A stretch of 26,720 nucleotides of DNA from Chara braunii. Taxonomy: Eukaryota; Streptophyta; Charophyceae; Charales; Characeae. Made by a program: the position numbers and the translations under genes. The DNA lies in assembly GCA_003427395.1 (NCBI GenBank), contig BFEA01000491.1, forward strand, positions 1,036,557-1,063,276, written 5' to 3'. This document shows positions 19,011 to 26,720 of the stretch, one piece after another. The stretch's first letter is position 1. Every line of letters starts with the position of its first letter. The notes beneath the pieces were generated by a model that worked only from the letters and a program-made list of their open reading frames with translations, searched no databases and was not told where the DNA came from.

Positions 19011-19148
19011 CCATTGTAAGCTTCTCATTCTCACCGGCTTGATCAATGCATAGAAGCCCTGCAGTATTGTCAGGTCTGGTACAGGATTTCGGGGATCACC
19101 TATCAGGCTTTTCCACCCCCTTTGTTTGGTTGAGCCAGTTGTATGCAT
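19011..19148 (-). repeat. 138-bp dispersed repeat, copy 2
   Basis: Inverted partner of 15143-15280. On the minus strand the frame is open for 62 codons (18960-19148) and includes GDPRNPVPD and LQGFYA. I do not recognise a protein family. It may be a fragment of an element's coding region. Confidence 0.75.
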
Positions 19149-19640
19149 ATTCAGTAAACTACCTGACTTAGCAGTAGTACAATGTTTATCATTGTTCTTC
19201 TTGAGTCACTCAAATACGACGGTGTCATCCAAGGGGGAACGAATCGATAACTCACTCACAATCTTGGGCGAACCGGTTGAATGCAAAAACAATGTTCATG
19301 GCACACTGCCAGTGAATTTGGGATCCTTTTTTTCTTTTTTCTTTTTACCATAATTTCAACCTTCAGATCAGTGATAGTAAACTCAAACCAAAGCTTTCCG
19401 CTTGGGGCAACGATGCTGTGCGTGAGCACTAACCGAGACGTGTCTATTGCTGGTTGAAAACTAAATTCCAACCCCCCTTAGGGGGGCTGAAAGGCCGCTG
19501 AGAATTTCTGGACGGCGTCCGCTGAGGCGGATACCATAAAAAAAAAAAAAAAAAAAAAAACACTCAAATAGATTGTACCAAGGGGAGGTGACTGAGCGGC
19601 TGGAAAGATAGCGCTGCAATCTGCACTAATTTTAGCGCAT
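19149..19640. other. No gene; A-run at 19539-19560
   Basis: Short inverted repeats (TCCGC TGAG GCGGA at about 19518-19531, CCCCCC TTA GGGGGG at about 19473-19487) precede a run of 22 A. Otherwise unassigned. Confidence 0.45.
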
Positions 19641-19649
19641 CAGCTAGGA

Positions 19650-20160
19650 AGACTCTCACGCCCGGCTGGTCCTGCCCGGCCGGGCACCCGGGCGTGACGC
19701 CCGGGGGGGTCTGACGCCCGGGGTACCCGGGCGTGCAAAAAAACAAAAAAAAAAAAGATTTTTTTTTTTTTTTTTTTTGGTTTTNTNNNCTCNCCCNGNG
19801 GACNCCAAATCCGGGCTCATTTCGTTTTTTGNGAGTTGGCTGTCANGGGGGGGGGNGGGGGGTATAAATTGGTTTTAAAGGGGTTAATGGGGTCTAAAGG
19901 GGGGTGCCTTTGTGTGATTCTGTTATTATTAATTTTTTTATCTCCGATTCTGTGAGGAATTATAATGTGACCCTCAGCCAAAACTGGTTTGCATTTCAAT
20001 CCTACACAACATATTTTTTTTCCGGAATTTTTTGAGTCTTTTTTTTGTTTTGTTTTTGGCGCTGGGGCTGCCCGGAACCCTGCCCGGGGGTCATGCCCGG
20101 CCAGGCACCCGGGCGTGTACCCGGGCAGAAGTTGGGTGCCCGGGCGCCCGGGAAAACAGC
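19650..20160. repeat. CCCGGG-rich palindromic repeats with an assembly gap
   Basis: Two blocks (19650-19735 and 20068-20155) are dense in CCCGGG. They share TGCCCGGCC(A/G)GGCACCCGGG as a direct repeat near 19673 and 20094. Between them, ambiguous bases at about 19785-19856 mark poor sequence. Open frames across the blocks are Pro/Gly-rich artefacts. Confidence 0.7.
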
Positions 20161-21236
20161 CTAGCGCATCAGGCAAAACGAAACTGGGGGTGCGGCTTGG
20201 GGTTCTTGCTTGCGCGGCGAACCGCCGCGCACGTTTTTCTTTCCTTCTTTTGACCTGCTGTCTCGCGCGGTGTGACATCAACAGCAAGAACACGGTCAAC
20301 GCTGGGCGGCTATGGTGCGCGTCTTCCCCGGACTGCGTTCACATCGTCCCAGGGGAGGCTAGGGAGGGACGGCTAGGGAAAGACCTCATTCGATATGGGA
20401 GTGGGAGTGGAATGCGATAGGCTGTGGCGGGCGGGCTAGTGACTGGTGACAGAGCGAGAAGAGATGTCGAGGCCAACACCGACACAGGGGTTGAGACAAG
20501 AAGCGAGGGATAGGTAGGGGTAAGGGAGAGGGTAGATAGGGAAGAGGTGGTGTAGATGGGGGGCGAGGATGGGGGGGTAGTCAACTTGAAAGGAGGAGGT
20601 GCCACACCGGTGGAAGAAGGAGCTGCCCTCCAAAGATTCCCCTGTTGAATTGAAGGGCCTGAAAGCATTGTGACTCGTCGATTGGCCTGGGGAACTAGCC
20701 GAACTCGTGGATTTAAGCGAGGAAGTCCTCAATAGCGCCCGGGAAGGGAAACCACCCACAAACGCGGGGGAGGAGTCGGCTGGTGGAGGACAAGTATTTG
20801 CAAGCAATACACGCAAGGCGAACACGTGCAGGGATAGGGTGAGTACGTAAACATATGTAGGGTGAACTAGAGTAGGAACGGGGAGAGGAAGGAAGGGACT
20901 GAGGTGGGGGGGAGTAGAGATGGAAGGCGTGGCACAAGAGAGAGGCCGCCTCATGCAAATCCTGAGGCGATCGTATCTGTTACACCGGACGGTCGAGGGA
21001 CCTGGCTTGGTGGAGTACGCAACATACAACGGGGTGTGCATGGCGCGGCCCAGAAATGAAATTATGTACCTGCAAAACACGCATGTAAAAGGGCGCACAC
21101 AGTCGCTTTCAAATTGTCGGAGGAAGCAGCTGGTTGGTCATGCAAGGCTAAGAGGGAGTGGGCACGCCACATGGAAGAGGCAAGGACATTGGGCAGAGGC
21201 CCGTGGAGAGTGGAGATCGACACATAGGGAGATGCG
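20161..21236. other. Region upstream of the LINE-like fragment, no firm gene
   Basis: A minus-strand frame of 220 codons (20436-21098) is Ser/Pro-rich and has no recognised motif. A plus-strand frame at 20920-21252 is equally anonymous. Both could be chance frames in an element's flank. Confidence 0.35.
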
Positions 21237-21421
21237 ATGGTCACGTACCTAGTGTCGACGGTTGAACCGAGGGACTGGTGGATAAATGACAGGCGGGTGG
21301 AGTCGTCGCACGTTCCCGGGACGCAAGGCCAAGTGATACTCCAACCATGGAAGCTACCGGCTGAGATGGCTGCGGTGATATTGGCCGAAAGAAAACGGTG
21401 GCCATGGGTGAAAGTATATAA

Positions 21422-22216
21422 ACCTTCCCCTCTGGCAGCCTGCGGAAGAATGCCCAGCTGAGGTGTAGGCTGCCAAAAACTGCAGATGCGGTCTTCAACC
21501 AACTGCTGTTTAACAACCGTTTTATTTGTGACAGTGATGGGGAACCCTTCCCATGGCAGCGGTCTCGAGGCGCCTTTGGGTGGAAATGGGTTGTTCAAGA
21601 TATCTACAAAGTGACCCACCTATGGGATGAGGAGCGGAAAGATTGGCGAACGAGCGAAGAAATGGAGGTAGCCCTGCAAGGGCGGATGAAAAGGAGTCGG
21701 CGGGTGAGTGACCTGAGGGAAGCTGTTCCCCCTCAGTGGGTTGATCTCCTAAAACAAGATGATATAATAGTGGGGCAAAGGGTGAAGCTCAAGAACAGCA
21801 CGACGCCCGACAGACTGTACAGGGTAAAACAGGCCTTGACGAACGGCAGTCCGCAGGTCACCAAATATCTGGCAAGACCGGGCTTGGGATATGGTCTGAG
21901 CAAACCACTGCAAGAGGTAAGGATACAGGGGAGACCTGTCGAGAAGAAGCTAGCAAGAGCCATGATAGAAACAGTGGCAGTGTTCGAAGGGGGGGGGGAA
22001 GATAGGAGGGCAATTTTTGCCGATTCGGGTGGCCCTCTAGATTTTGGGATTTGTAATGGGACCCAAGGGAGTGGGAATGGCCACGGCACAGGGTGCACAA
22101 AAAGACTACGCAGCTTCAGGAGGCGACTACGAAGAATATATATATCGTCACAAACAGAACTGCTCGGTAAACCGTTGGCAGAGAGAGAGAAGAGGACAAC
22201 AAACGAGGGGCTGTGA
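21422..22216 (+). pseudogene. LINE-like retroelement, C-terminal coding fragment
   Basis: The frame is open from just after a TAA at 21419 to the stop at 22214-22216. It starts with SLRKNAQLRCRLPKTADAVF, continues through WKWVVQDIYKV and HLWDEERKDW, and becomes basic with PQWVDLLKQDD near 21737. This Trp/Arg-rich layout resembles the region after the reverse transcriptase in plant and algal non-LTR elements. The catalytic domain itself is absent. The frame at 21237-21461 (KLPAEMAAVILAERKRWPW) may be the same protein shifted by one frame, which would make this a frameshifted relic. The assignment rests on general resemblance only. Confidence 0.45.
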
Positions 22217-22243
22217 CAAACTGTTTCGTGGGAGTTTCACCGC

Positions 22244-22246
<3 letters not shown>
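22214..22246 (-). pseudogene. Hammerhead ribozyme remnant
   Basis: On the minus strand, GGCGGTGAAACTCCCAC then GAAAC matches the stem II-GAAA half of the copies at 10481 and 14891. The CUGAUGA half is missing; the sequence runs into (TA)n where it should be. Stem II is also mismatched. A relic only. Confidence 0.45.

Positions 22247-22289
<43 letters not shown>
22247..22289. repeat. (AT)n microsatellite
   Basis: About 21 AT units lie between the hammerhead remnant and the Penelope-like frame. Confidence 0.97.
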
Positions 22290-22291
<2 letters not shown>

Positions 22292-22293
<2 letters not shown>

Positions 22294-22672
22294 TGGCTCC
22301 TGTACCTTTATAGGTATGCATCTACGTGTCCGTTCCGATGGCTCGCTTCGCATGAGCGTCTTTGATAAAGCGGCTGCTTGGGACTTCCCTGTTATTCGTT
22401 ATCCAAGTGCGACCTCCAACATCCCTTCCCATCAACCGGCTGGTGTGTTCACTGGGCAATTGACCAGATTTGAACAAATCTGTAACAATTGGCAGAACTT
22501 TCGAATTGCGGCAACAACACTTACTCGTCGTATGCTTTCGCGTGGGCATTCCCTACCGACCCTTGCTAAGGGCTGGACCTGCTACATGCGCTCCCGCCAC
22601 CTGCTTGAGACGTGGACAGTAATGTATGGCCCGGAATGGGACCGGCTTCACATATCAAGTCCGTTATCCTAA
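22292..22672 (+). pseudogene. Penelope-like reverse-transcriptase fragment
   Basis: The frame reads CTFIGMHLRV, SDGSLRMSVFDKAAAWDFPV, IRYPSATSNIP, TGQLTRFEQIC, LTRRMLSRGH and KGWTCYM. This order (a TFLDM-like strand, a V-x-D/RK block, FP, S-x-x-P, a helix with R-x-x-x-IC, then an RGH/RGY block) is that of the C-terminal part of Penelope-like reverse transcriptases. The catalytic YADD part would lie upstream but is replaced by (AT)n, so the copy is 5'-truncated. It closes at a stop at 22672 and no GIY-YIG domain follows. A related non-LTR lineage is the alternative. Confidence 0.55.
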
Positions 22673-23100
22673 CCTTACCTTCTGCTTCATCGAAGCCGTT
22701 CTTCGACTTTCGCGTGCTGCTTTCAGGCATGACCTATCACTAGGCATACCACGCACGTGTAGCTCACACCCTTGGCCTGGGCCAGCTTGAGATGGTGTGG
22801 CAGAGTTGGAGCCGCCCTGCAATCGAGATCTGCGACCTGGGCGCACTCAATAATTCCTTGCATCATAGGAGTGGCTGCATCTTGAAATCCGTATTGCCAA
22901 GGCTCTGCAGCGTCCATATAAGCAATCTGAAATAACCATTCGTTTTTCATTTTGTATTGTATGTTCTCGTTTTGTTGATGGGCCCGTGAGAGGTCGCGGG
23001 CTGCTTCATAAGTAGAGTAGAGAGGCAAGCAACAAAGTGCTTGTACAACGTCTCTAATCTAATTAAATTAGATTAGAATAGAATGTCGGTCGACCGTATA
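22673..23100. other. Transition into mitochondrial-derived DNA, no gene
   Basis: A 101-codon minus-strand frame (22723-23028) has no recognised domain. The nuclear-mitochondrial junction probably lies between about 22800 and 23110. Confidence 0.4.
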
Positions 23101-23116
23101 TTTGAACACAGAACAG

Positions 23117-23151
23117 CTCCCTAGGTTGGATTCGAACCAACGACCCAATAG
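23117..23151 (-). pseudogene. Mitochondrial tRNA 3' exon (perhaps tRNA-Asn)
   Basis: On the minus strand this reads CTATT, GGGTC, a perfect T arm GTTGG-TTCGAAT-CCAAC, then CTAGGGA and G: the 3' half of a tRNA. It begins exactly where the group II intron end at 23155-23227 finishes, so it looks like the 3' exon of an intron-split tRNA. The variable loop and T arm resemble tRNA-Asn(GUU), but the anticodon is absent and identity is unproven. Confidence 0.55.
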
Positions 23152-23227
23152 ATAGGGTAAGCAGTGTGTGTAATCTGACTAAGCTTCCCTCTGAACCGTG
23201 CGTGCAAGATTTCCAAGCACACGGCTC
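23152..23227 (-). other. Group II intron 3' end: domains V and VI
   Basis: On the minus strand domain V is GAGCCGTGTGC...GCACGCACGGTTC (23227-23193), with the usual GAGCCGT/ACGGTTC base and a GAAA-bearing loop. Domain VI follows as GGGAAGC...GCTTACCC (23189-23155) with one unpaired A (position 23158), the expected branch nucleotide, seven to eight bases before the tRNA exon. The catalytic triad AGC is visible in domain V. The 5' part of the intron is not adjacent. Confidence 0.8.
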
Positions 23228-23407
23228 TCCATCAGTTTGGCAAGACTACTGACTGTTTCCCTTCCATTTTCATGTACTATGGAAACTCTGACGCCACACT
23301 TCGTGCCGGCACACGGACAAAAAAGTTGAAGGCGTTCCCGAATTTTCTTGGTAGAGGCAACTTCGTTGCACTTAGGATCGCCTGTATTAAGGGTCTTTAT
23401 CTATAGA
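23228..23407. other. Unassigned, mitochondrial-like flank
   Basis: Upstream (on the minus strand) of domain V; probably more intron or rearranged mitochondrial sequence. Nothing specific recognised. Confidence 0.35.
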
Positions 23408-23727
23408 TTAAAAAGCATTCAAAGTTTCTTGTTTGAAATAATCGAAACACATCAAAATGGTGCTGGCAGTACCAAACAATAGAAAGATTTTACAAAAATA
23501 GGTCAAATTATCTATGATTAGATTATTATAAAACAGATTAGCAGTGGTTAAAGGATTATTGATCAGCAATAGAATTGTCATCAAAACACTCAGTAAACCC
23601 AACCATCCCACATTACGCACTAATGGTGGATAATAGTGCTCAAAATCACTCCATAGACAAGTAATAAGATAGTGGCATTTATAAGAAAGATTTATGGAAA
23701 GATGGCTAAAAAATCATTGTCAAACAT
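23408..23727 (-). pseudogene. nad2: nad2 N-terminal fragment (NADH dehydrogenase subunit 2), broken
   Basis: On the minus strand, from ATG at 23727, the reading resembles the plant mitochondrial nad2 start (FLAIFP, INATILLLVYG), then YPPLVRNVGWLGLLSVL and TYFCKIFLLFGTASTI. Complex I subunit 2 is a membrane proton-pumping subunit, so the hydrophobic composition fits. Two lesions are visible: a TAA at 23694-23692, where Glu is expected, and a frame change near 23630. The fragment then stops at a new TAA near 23408. The 3' part of the gene lies elsewhere and inverted (24044-24325). It is nuclear-transferred or rearranged mitochondrial DNA and not functional. Confidence 0.85.
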
Positions 23728-23744
23728 GGCTATCTTCTCTTTTT

Positions 23745-23880
23745 TGGTCGGCGGCCGTCATGACAACCGGTCCACCATAGGTTGACCCATCCCAGTCCTC
23801 TCGTACTAGGGATGGCTTCTCTCAGTTCTCTTCAAATCACCAACGGTAGATAGGANCCGAACTGTCTCACGACGTTCTAA
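23745..23880 (-). pseudogene. rrn26: Mitochondrial large-subunit rRNA, 3' region fragment
   Basis: On the minus strand TTAGAACGTCGTGAGACAG, then CCTATCTACCGTTGG and CCTAGTACGAGAGGAC are the highly conserved sarcin-ricin neighbourhood of 23S-like rRNA (SRL region AGTACGAGAGGA). It is a fragment of about 136 bp and ends abruptly on both sides. One base (23856) is undetermined. Confidence 0.9.
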
Positions 23881-24043
23881 TTGTTATGTTGGCCACTAGC
23901 CCGCTCGAGCCTGTTGTTGCTCAGTATACATACACTAGTAGCACTCTATGTATCTCTACATAGCACGGACTCTACCTTCAACTTGTTTCAAGGCGACTAT
24001 ACTAACCGCCTGAAGTTGTTTCACATATAGTCTCTGAGGATCC
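23881..24043. other. Unassigned mitochondrial spacer
   Basis: No gene recognised. It includes the first copy of a 32-bp repeat (24013-24044). Confidence 0.35.
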
Positions 24044-24325
24044 TTTTCATTGGCAGGAAGACCTCCATTAGCAGGATTTTGCAGCAAATTTTATCTCTTT
24101 TTTGCTGCTCTAGGTTGCGGAGCTTATTTATTAGCCTTAATAGGAGTAGTAACCAGCGTTATTAGTTGCTTTTATTATATACGTTTTGTGAAAGTCATGT
24201 ATTTTGAAACACCTAAAACATGGATTTTCTATAAACCAATGGATCGTGAAAAATCTTTATTGCTTGCTATTACTCTCTTTTTTATCACTTTTTTTTTCTT
24301 AGTTAGGTTTCATAAGGATAAATAA
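24044..24325 (+). pseudogene. nad2: nad2 C-terminal fragment
   Basis: The reading [20 protein letters not shown], then [18 protein letters not shown] and [13 protein letters not shown] matches the C-terminal third of plant mitochondrial nad2. It ends at TAA 24323-24325, slightly earlier than many land-plant proteins. The frame is intact but has no start and follows a TGA at 24035. It lies on the opposite strand from the N-terminal fragment at 23408-23727, so the gene has been broken and inverted; it cannot encode a working subunit here. Confidence 0.9.
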
Positions 24326-24331
24326 GCTCAA

Positions 24332-24610
24332 TGAAAGGCGAAACGCCATGGGGAGAAGCTCTCTTTGATCCATGGATTTCCTATCAGGAAACCGCAACGA
24401 AGTTGACTTAGCGAACTGAAACATCTAAGTAGCTAAAGGAAAGCACATCAACCGAGACTCCGTTAGTAGTGGCGAGCAAACGCGGATTAGGCTCTAAATA
24501 CCATCNAAGCAAATTAGAAAAGATTGGAAAGTCTTGCCAGAGAAGGTGATAGCCCTGTATATTTTGTCCAATGGTTTTCATTTCAAGAAGTAAGTAAAAC
24601 GCGCGCCGTG
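24332..24610 (+). pseudogene. rrn26: Mitochondrial large-subunit rRNA, 5' region fragment
   Basis: GAACTGAAACATCTAAGTAG, then ATCAACCGAGACTCCGTTAGTAGTGGCGAGC is the conserved 5' domain of 23S-like rRNA. It continues with GATTGGAAAGTCTTGCCAGA and GGTGATAGCCC. The 91-codon frame overlapping it is not a gene. The 3' limit is approximate, and one base (24506) is undetermined. Confidence 0.88.
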
Positions 24611-25406
24611 TTTACAAACACGTGTGGTATTGTCAGGTCCAGGCGCCTAGCTGGTTTACCATATATAGCATATAGCTACAATATTAGAAGATTGTGGTAC
24701 GTAAAACCACGATTTCTATTGCACAACAAAAAACAATCACTGAACAAATCGATAGTCAACTGGCTAACTTTTGTCAAAAATTTACTCAGAGTTTCTTAGC
24801 AACTCACTCGGGTTAATTCACCATTTTTCTATATCTTTGTGACTGTTTTGGGTGGGGTAGCGTTGAAAAACAAACCCCACCAGGGAAAATGTCAAGTAGT
24901 TCAAGGTAAGTTGTTTCACATATAGTCTCTGAGGATCCTACACAGACATATGTTGGTTTCCTGCGGATTATGCCCATTACATTTCAGTAAGGTGAACTCG
25001 TACATGTATCGAATTTGACACACAAAACAAAGGGCCGAAGGCCAGAGCAATTTCCCGCATATAGTGAAATTTTATTTGAGCCTAGACAACCCAACTCACG
25101 TCTTTAAACCTTTGACAGATTTAAAAGGACTCTATCTTAGTCCGATTCAGGCTCGAAGAAAAGAAAAGAAAAGAAAGAGTGAGTGCCATACGTAATCGCT
25201 CCTCAGACCAAGATGATGGCGATTACAGTTGCTTAGTTTCCCCAACCTGAAATCAACGGAACCAAAGCACTGATGAGTCGAGCGCCTGCAAAGCACTGAA
25301 GATTTGACGCGTAGTGTTGATAGCTTTGTTATGTTTCCAGAAAAAAAATTCTGTTTTTCGAATCCTGAAACCAGTACTACTAAAGTGGCTATACATACCA
25401 ACTTTT
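24611..25406. other. Unassigned, probably mitochondrial-derived
   Basis: Composition matches the flanking mitochondrial fragments. No rRNA, tRNA or protein was recognised. The second copy of the 32-bp repeat lies at 24908-24939, and an AAAAG array is at about 25157-25177. A minus-strand frame of 87 codons (25147-25410) shows no known domain. Confidence 0.4.
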
Positions 25407-25739
25407 TCACAGATCTCTATGCTTTGATAGGAACTGGAAGTTTTGAAAACTCAACAGAATAGCCATGATTTTGAGTAACCAGTGACTTAGTAAAGTCGCA
25501 CTCTTGAATGTTCGGTCTACCTGGAGTATTGCACGCTTCGCGTGAGAACAGTCCAGAAATTCCGGATCGTATATGCTGTCCAGCACCATGGTGAGGGTTT
25601 TCCGTACGATAAGATAAGGCCACACTTCTGGCTCAAATTTACCAGCTTGTAATTGCTGACTCAATTTTGAGAACCAGTTGATCGTGAGTGTCGCTCCCGG
25701 AGTCATATTACCAGCGCAAACTAATACTACGTAATTCAT
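25407..25739 (-). pseudogene. Group II intron maturase/reverse-transcriptase fragment, internally deleted
   Basis: The reading NMTPGATLTINWFSKLSQQL, then AGKFEP and RKTLTMVLDSIYDPEFLDCS resembles the RT-0 to RT-2 region of group II intron-encoded proteins, where a GxMTxG(x)D block, a KL...L..G.(Y/F).P block and the ...L..(V)LE.IYEP.FLDCSHGFR block follow in order. Between KFEP and RKTL the usual stretch (VRRVYIPK and KPRPLGI-type motifs) is missing. After SH the frame leaves the family. No YADD catalytic motif is present. It probably belongs to the same mitochondrial inserts as the domain V/VI end at 23152, but the pieces are not contiguous. Confidence 0.7.
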
Positions 25740-25836
25740 GTTGTTTCAAGAACTCTGACAGCAGAGCCTCTTGAGAACTCATGAGTTGTTGTAATTCCGA
25801 AACAACAGATTCGCTTCTTGTTGCTATCCTACGCAT

Positions 25837-26720
25837 GTGACTCGTCTCTCTCAGTTGTTCCGACGCGTGCTGCGGTGGTCCTTGTATCATCCAATTTCTT
25901 CTTCGCCCCCACGATGCTCTCGTCCTGGCCCTGCTTGCTCATCTGCTGTTACCGCAGTTTCCACTCCTGCAGCTTCCGCTGCTGCAGTCTCCACTCCTGC
26001 AGTGTCCACTGTTGCGGTTTCCACTGCTGCAGTATCCACTGCTCCAGTTTCCACTGCTGCAGTGTCCACTGTTGCAGTTTCCGCTGCTGCAGTGTTCACT
26101 GCTGCAGTTTCCACTGCTCCAGTTTTCGCTGCTGCAGTTTCTACTGCTGCGGTTTCCACTACTGCAGTTTTCAGTACAACAGTTTCCCTAATTGTACTTC
26201 CCCCTACTTTAGTTTTTACCGCTACAGCTTCTTGTCCTGCAGCTCCAATGCAAAGAACATCACAATCTCTCCGACACTCACGCCCTTTGCTTCGAAATCT
26301 TGCCTAATGCACCCCCTTCTCATCTTTGTCTGTGCTTGGCCTTAGACGACTGCGTTCCTCCTCACCACCCCCGTCTCCTCCACGTTCTCGCTTGCAAACA
26401 GACTCTCCAGTTTCCATTGTTCCCATTGTTCCCATTGTTCCACCTTCGTTGCTAGGTACAAGTTCAACTTTTGTTTGCAACACCACTACTCCTCTCGTTG
26501 TGTATCACCGACGACATCCGCGGCATCGTCACTTGTTCGGGGATCAGCAACCTGTTTCTTTGTCTGCCCCGATTCTCTCTGTGCCGCCTCCACATGTTGT
26601 TGCGGTTCCTTTGTTTCAAACGGCAATATCCGCTCCTATGCCTCCTACAGACAGTCCAGCTGCCTGCAGGCAGCCACCAGTCCCTACTCAGGATGCAGCC
26701 GCTGCCCAGAGTACACTCCC
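25837..26720 (+). CDS. Low-complexity repeat protein frame, interrupted by one stop, open at window end
   Basis: From 25795 the frame is open (GTG at 25837 is the only convenient start) to TAA at 26305-26307. The same frame then resumes without a break to the window edge ([43 protein letters not shown]). About 25960-26190 encodes a run of six-residue units of the AAVSTA/TVAVST type from an 18-bp minisatellite. I recognise no domain. It could be a Pro/Ala-rich retroelement gag-like protein, an exon with an intron hiding the stop, or a pseudogene. The minus strand is also open across the minisatellite. Confidence 0.35.
25955..26190. repeat. 18-bp minisatellite (GCTGCAGTTTCCACT family)
   Basis: Around twelve imperfect 18-bp units of the form TCCACTGCTGCAGTT are in phase with the plus-strand frame, so unit turnover keeps that frame open. 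Confidence 0.9.

Larger units (their letters stand above)
24013..24939. repeat. 32-bp exact direct repeat pair (24013-24044 and 24908-24939)
   Basis: The words AAGTTGTTTCACATATAG and TCTCTGAGGATCCT occur consecutively and identically in both places. The first copy abuts the nad2 3' fragment. Such repeats recombine in plant mitochondrial genomes and may explain how these pieces were joined. Confidence 0.9.

Noticed and set aside
19738-19800. A/T runs and ambiguous bases as a possible element end
   Set aside because: The sequence quality is too poor to define any boundary.
24524-24799. 91-codon plus-strand frame
   Set aside because: Its first part is large-subunit rRNA sequence, so the frame is incidental.
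25268-25310. CTGATGAGTCG resembling a hammerhead core
   Set aside because: No GAAA follows a closing stem II, and no flanking stems pair.
1-26720. CRISPR arrays, prokaryotic operons or ribosome binding sites
   Set aside because: No regular short repeats with unique spacers and no bacterial gene arrangement; the window is eukaryotic.

Overview
The window looks like draft nuclear DNA from a streptophyte, either a charophyte alga or a land plant. I favour a charophyte such as Chara, but nothing here proves it. The evidence is an intact plant-type HtrA/DEG14 protease, several U6 snRNA-derived sequences, tRNA-derived SINEs, dense microsatellites, and a 2.7-kb patch of rearranged plant-type mitochondrial DNA (nad2, large-subunit rRNA, group II intron parts). 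Runs of N near 19.8 kb and single Ns in the mitochondrial patch mark draft assembly.

Layout. 1-3290: a U6 3' fragment, a 96-bp inverted-repeat element with a T-arm-like centre, and AT-rich sequence with one possible LINE reverse-transcriptase scrap. 3290-5290: a cluster of non-autonomous elements, consisting of two copies of one tRNA-headed SINE (the second with a 12-bp target duplication), a retroposed U6 copy with its own 12-bp duplication, and a 477-bp Harbinger/Tourist-like MITE with TTA duplications. 5290-8730: long one-sided pyrimidine and purine tracts. 8731-11200: a rearranged U6 pseudogene, two minisatellite families, (GT)n tracts, and a sequence that folds as a complete hammerhead ribozyme on the minus strand. 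11307-13115: the only convincing intact protein gene, a 602-residue mitochondrial-type HtrA protease. 13120-15430: foldback elements, a 42-C homopolymer, a six-copy 20-bp array, a perfect 23-bp hairpin and a second hammerhead-like sequence. 15430-20160: a degenerate higher-order repeat, a 79-bp tandem duplication, an inverted 138-bp repeat partner and CCCGGG-rich repeats. 20160-22680: a LINE-like C-terminal fragment, a hammerhead remnant, (TA)n and a Penelope-like reverse-transcriptase fragment. 23100-25740: mitochondrial-derived mosaic. 25790-26720: an 18-bp minisatellite reading frame running off the window.

Apart from the protease, nearly everything is mobile, repetitive or decayed. The most interesting signal is the hammerhead family: one complete copy, one divergent copy with a covarying stem pair, and one remnant beside a Penelope-like fragment. 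Hammerhead ribozymes are known from Penelope-like elements and from plant retrozymes, so these may be footprints of such an element. All readings were made by eye. No alignments or folding programs were run.
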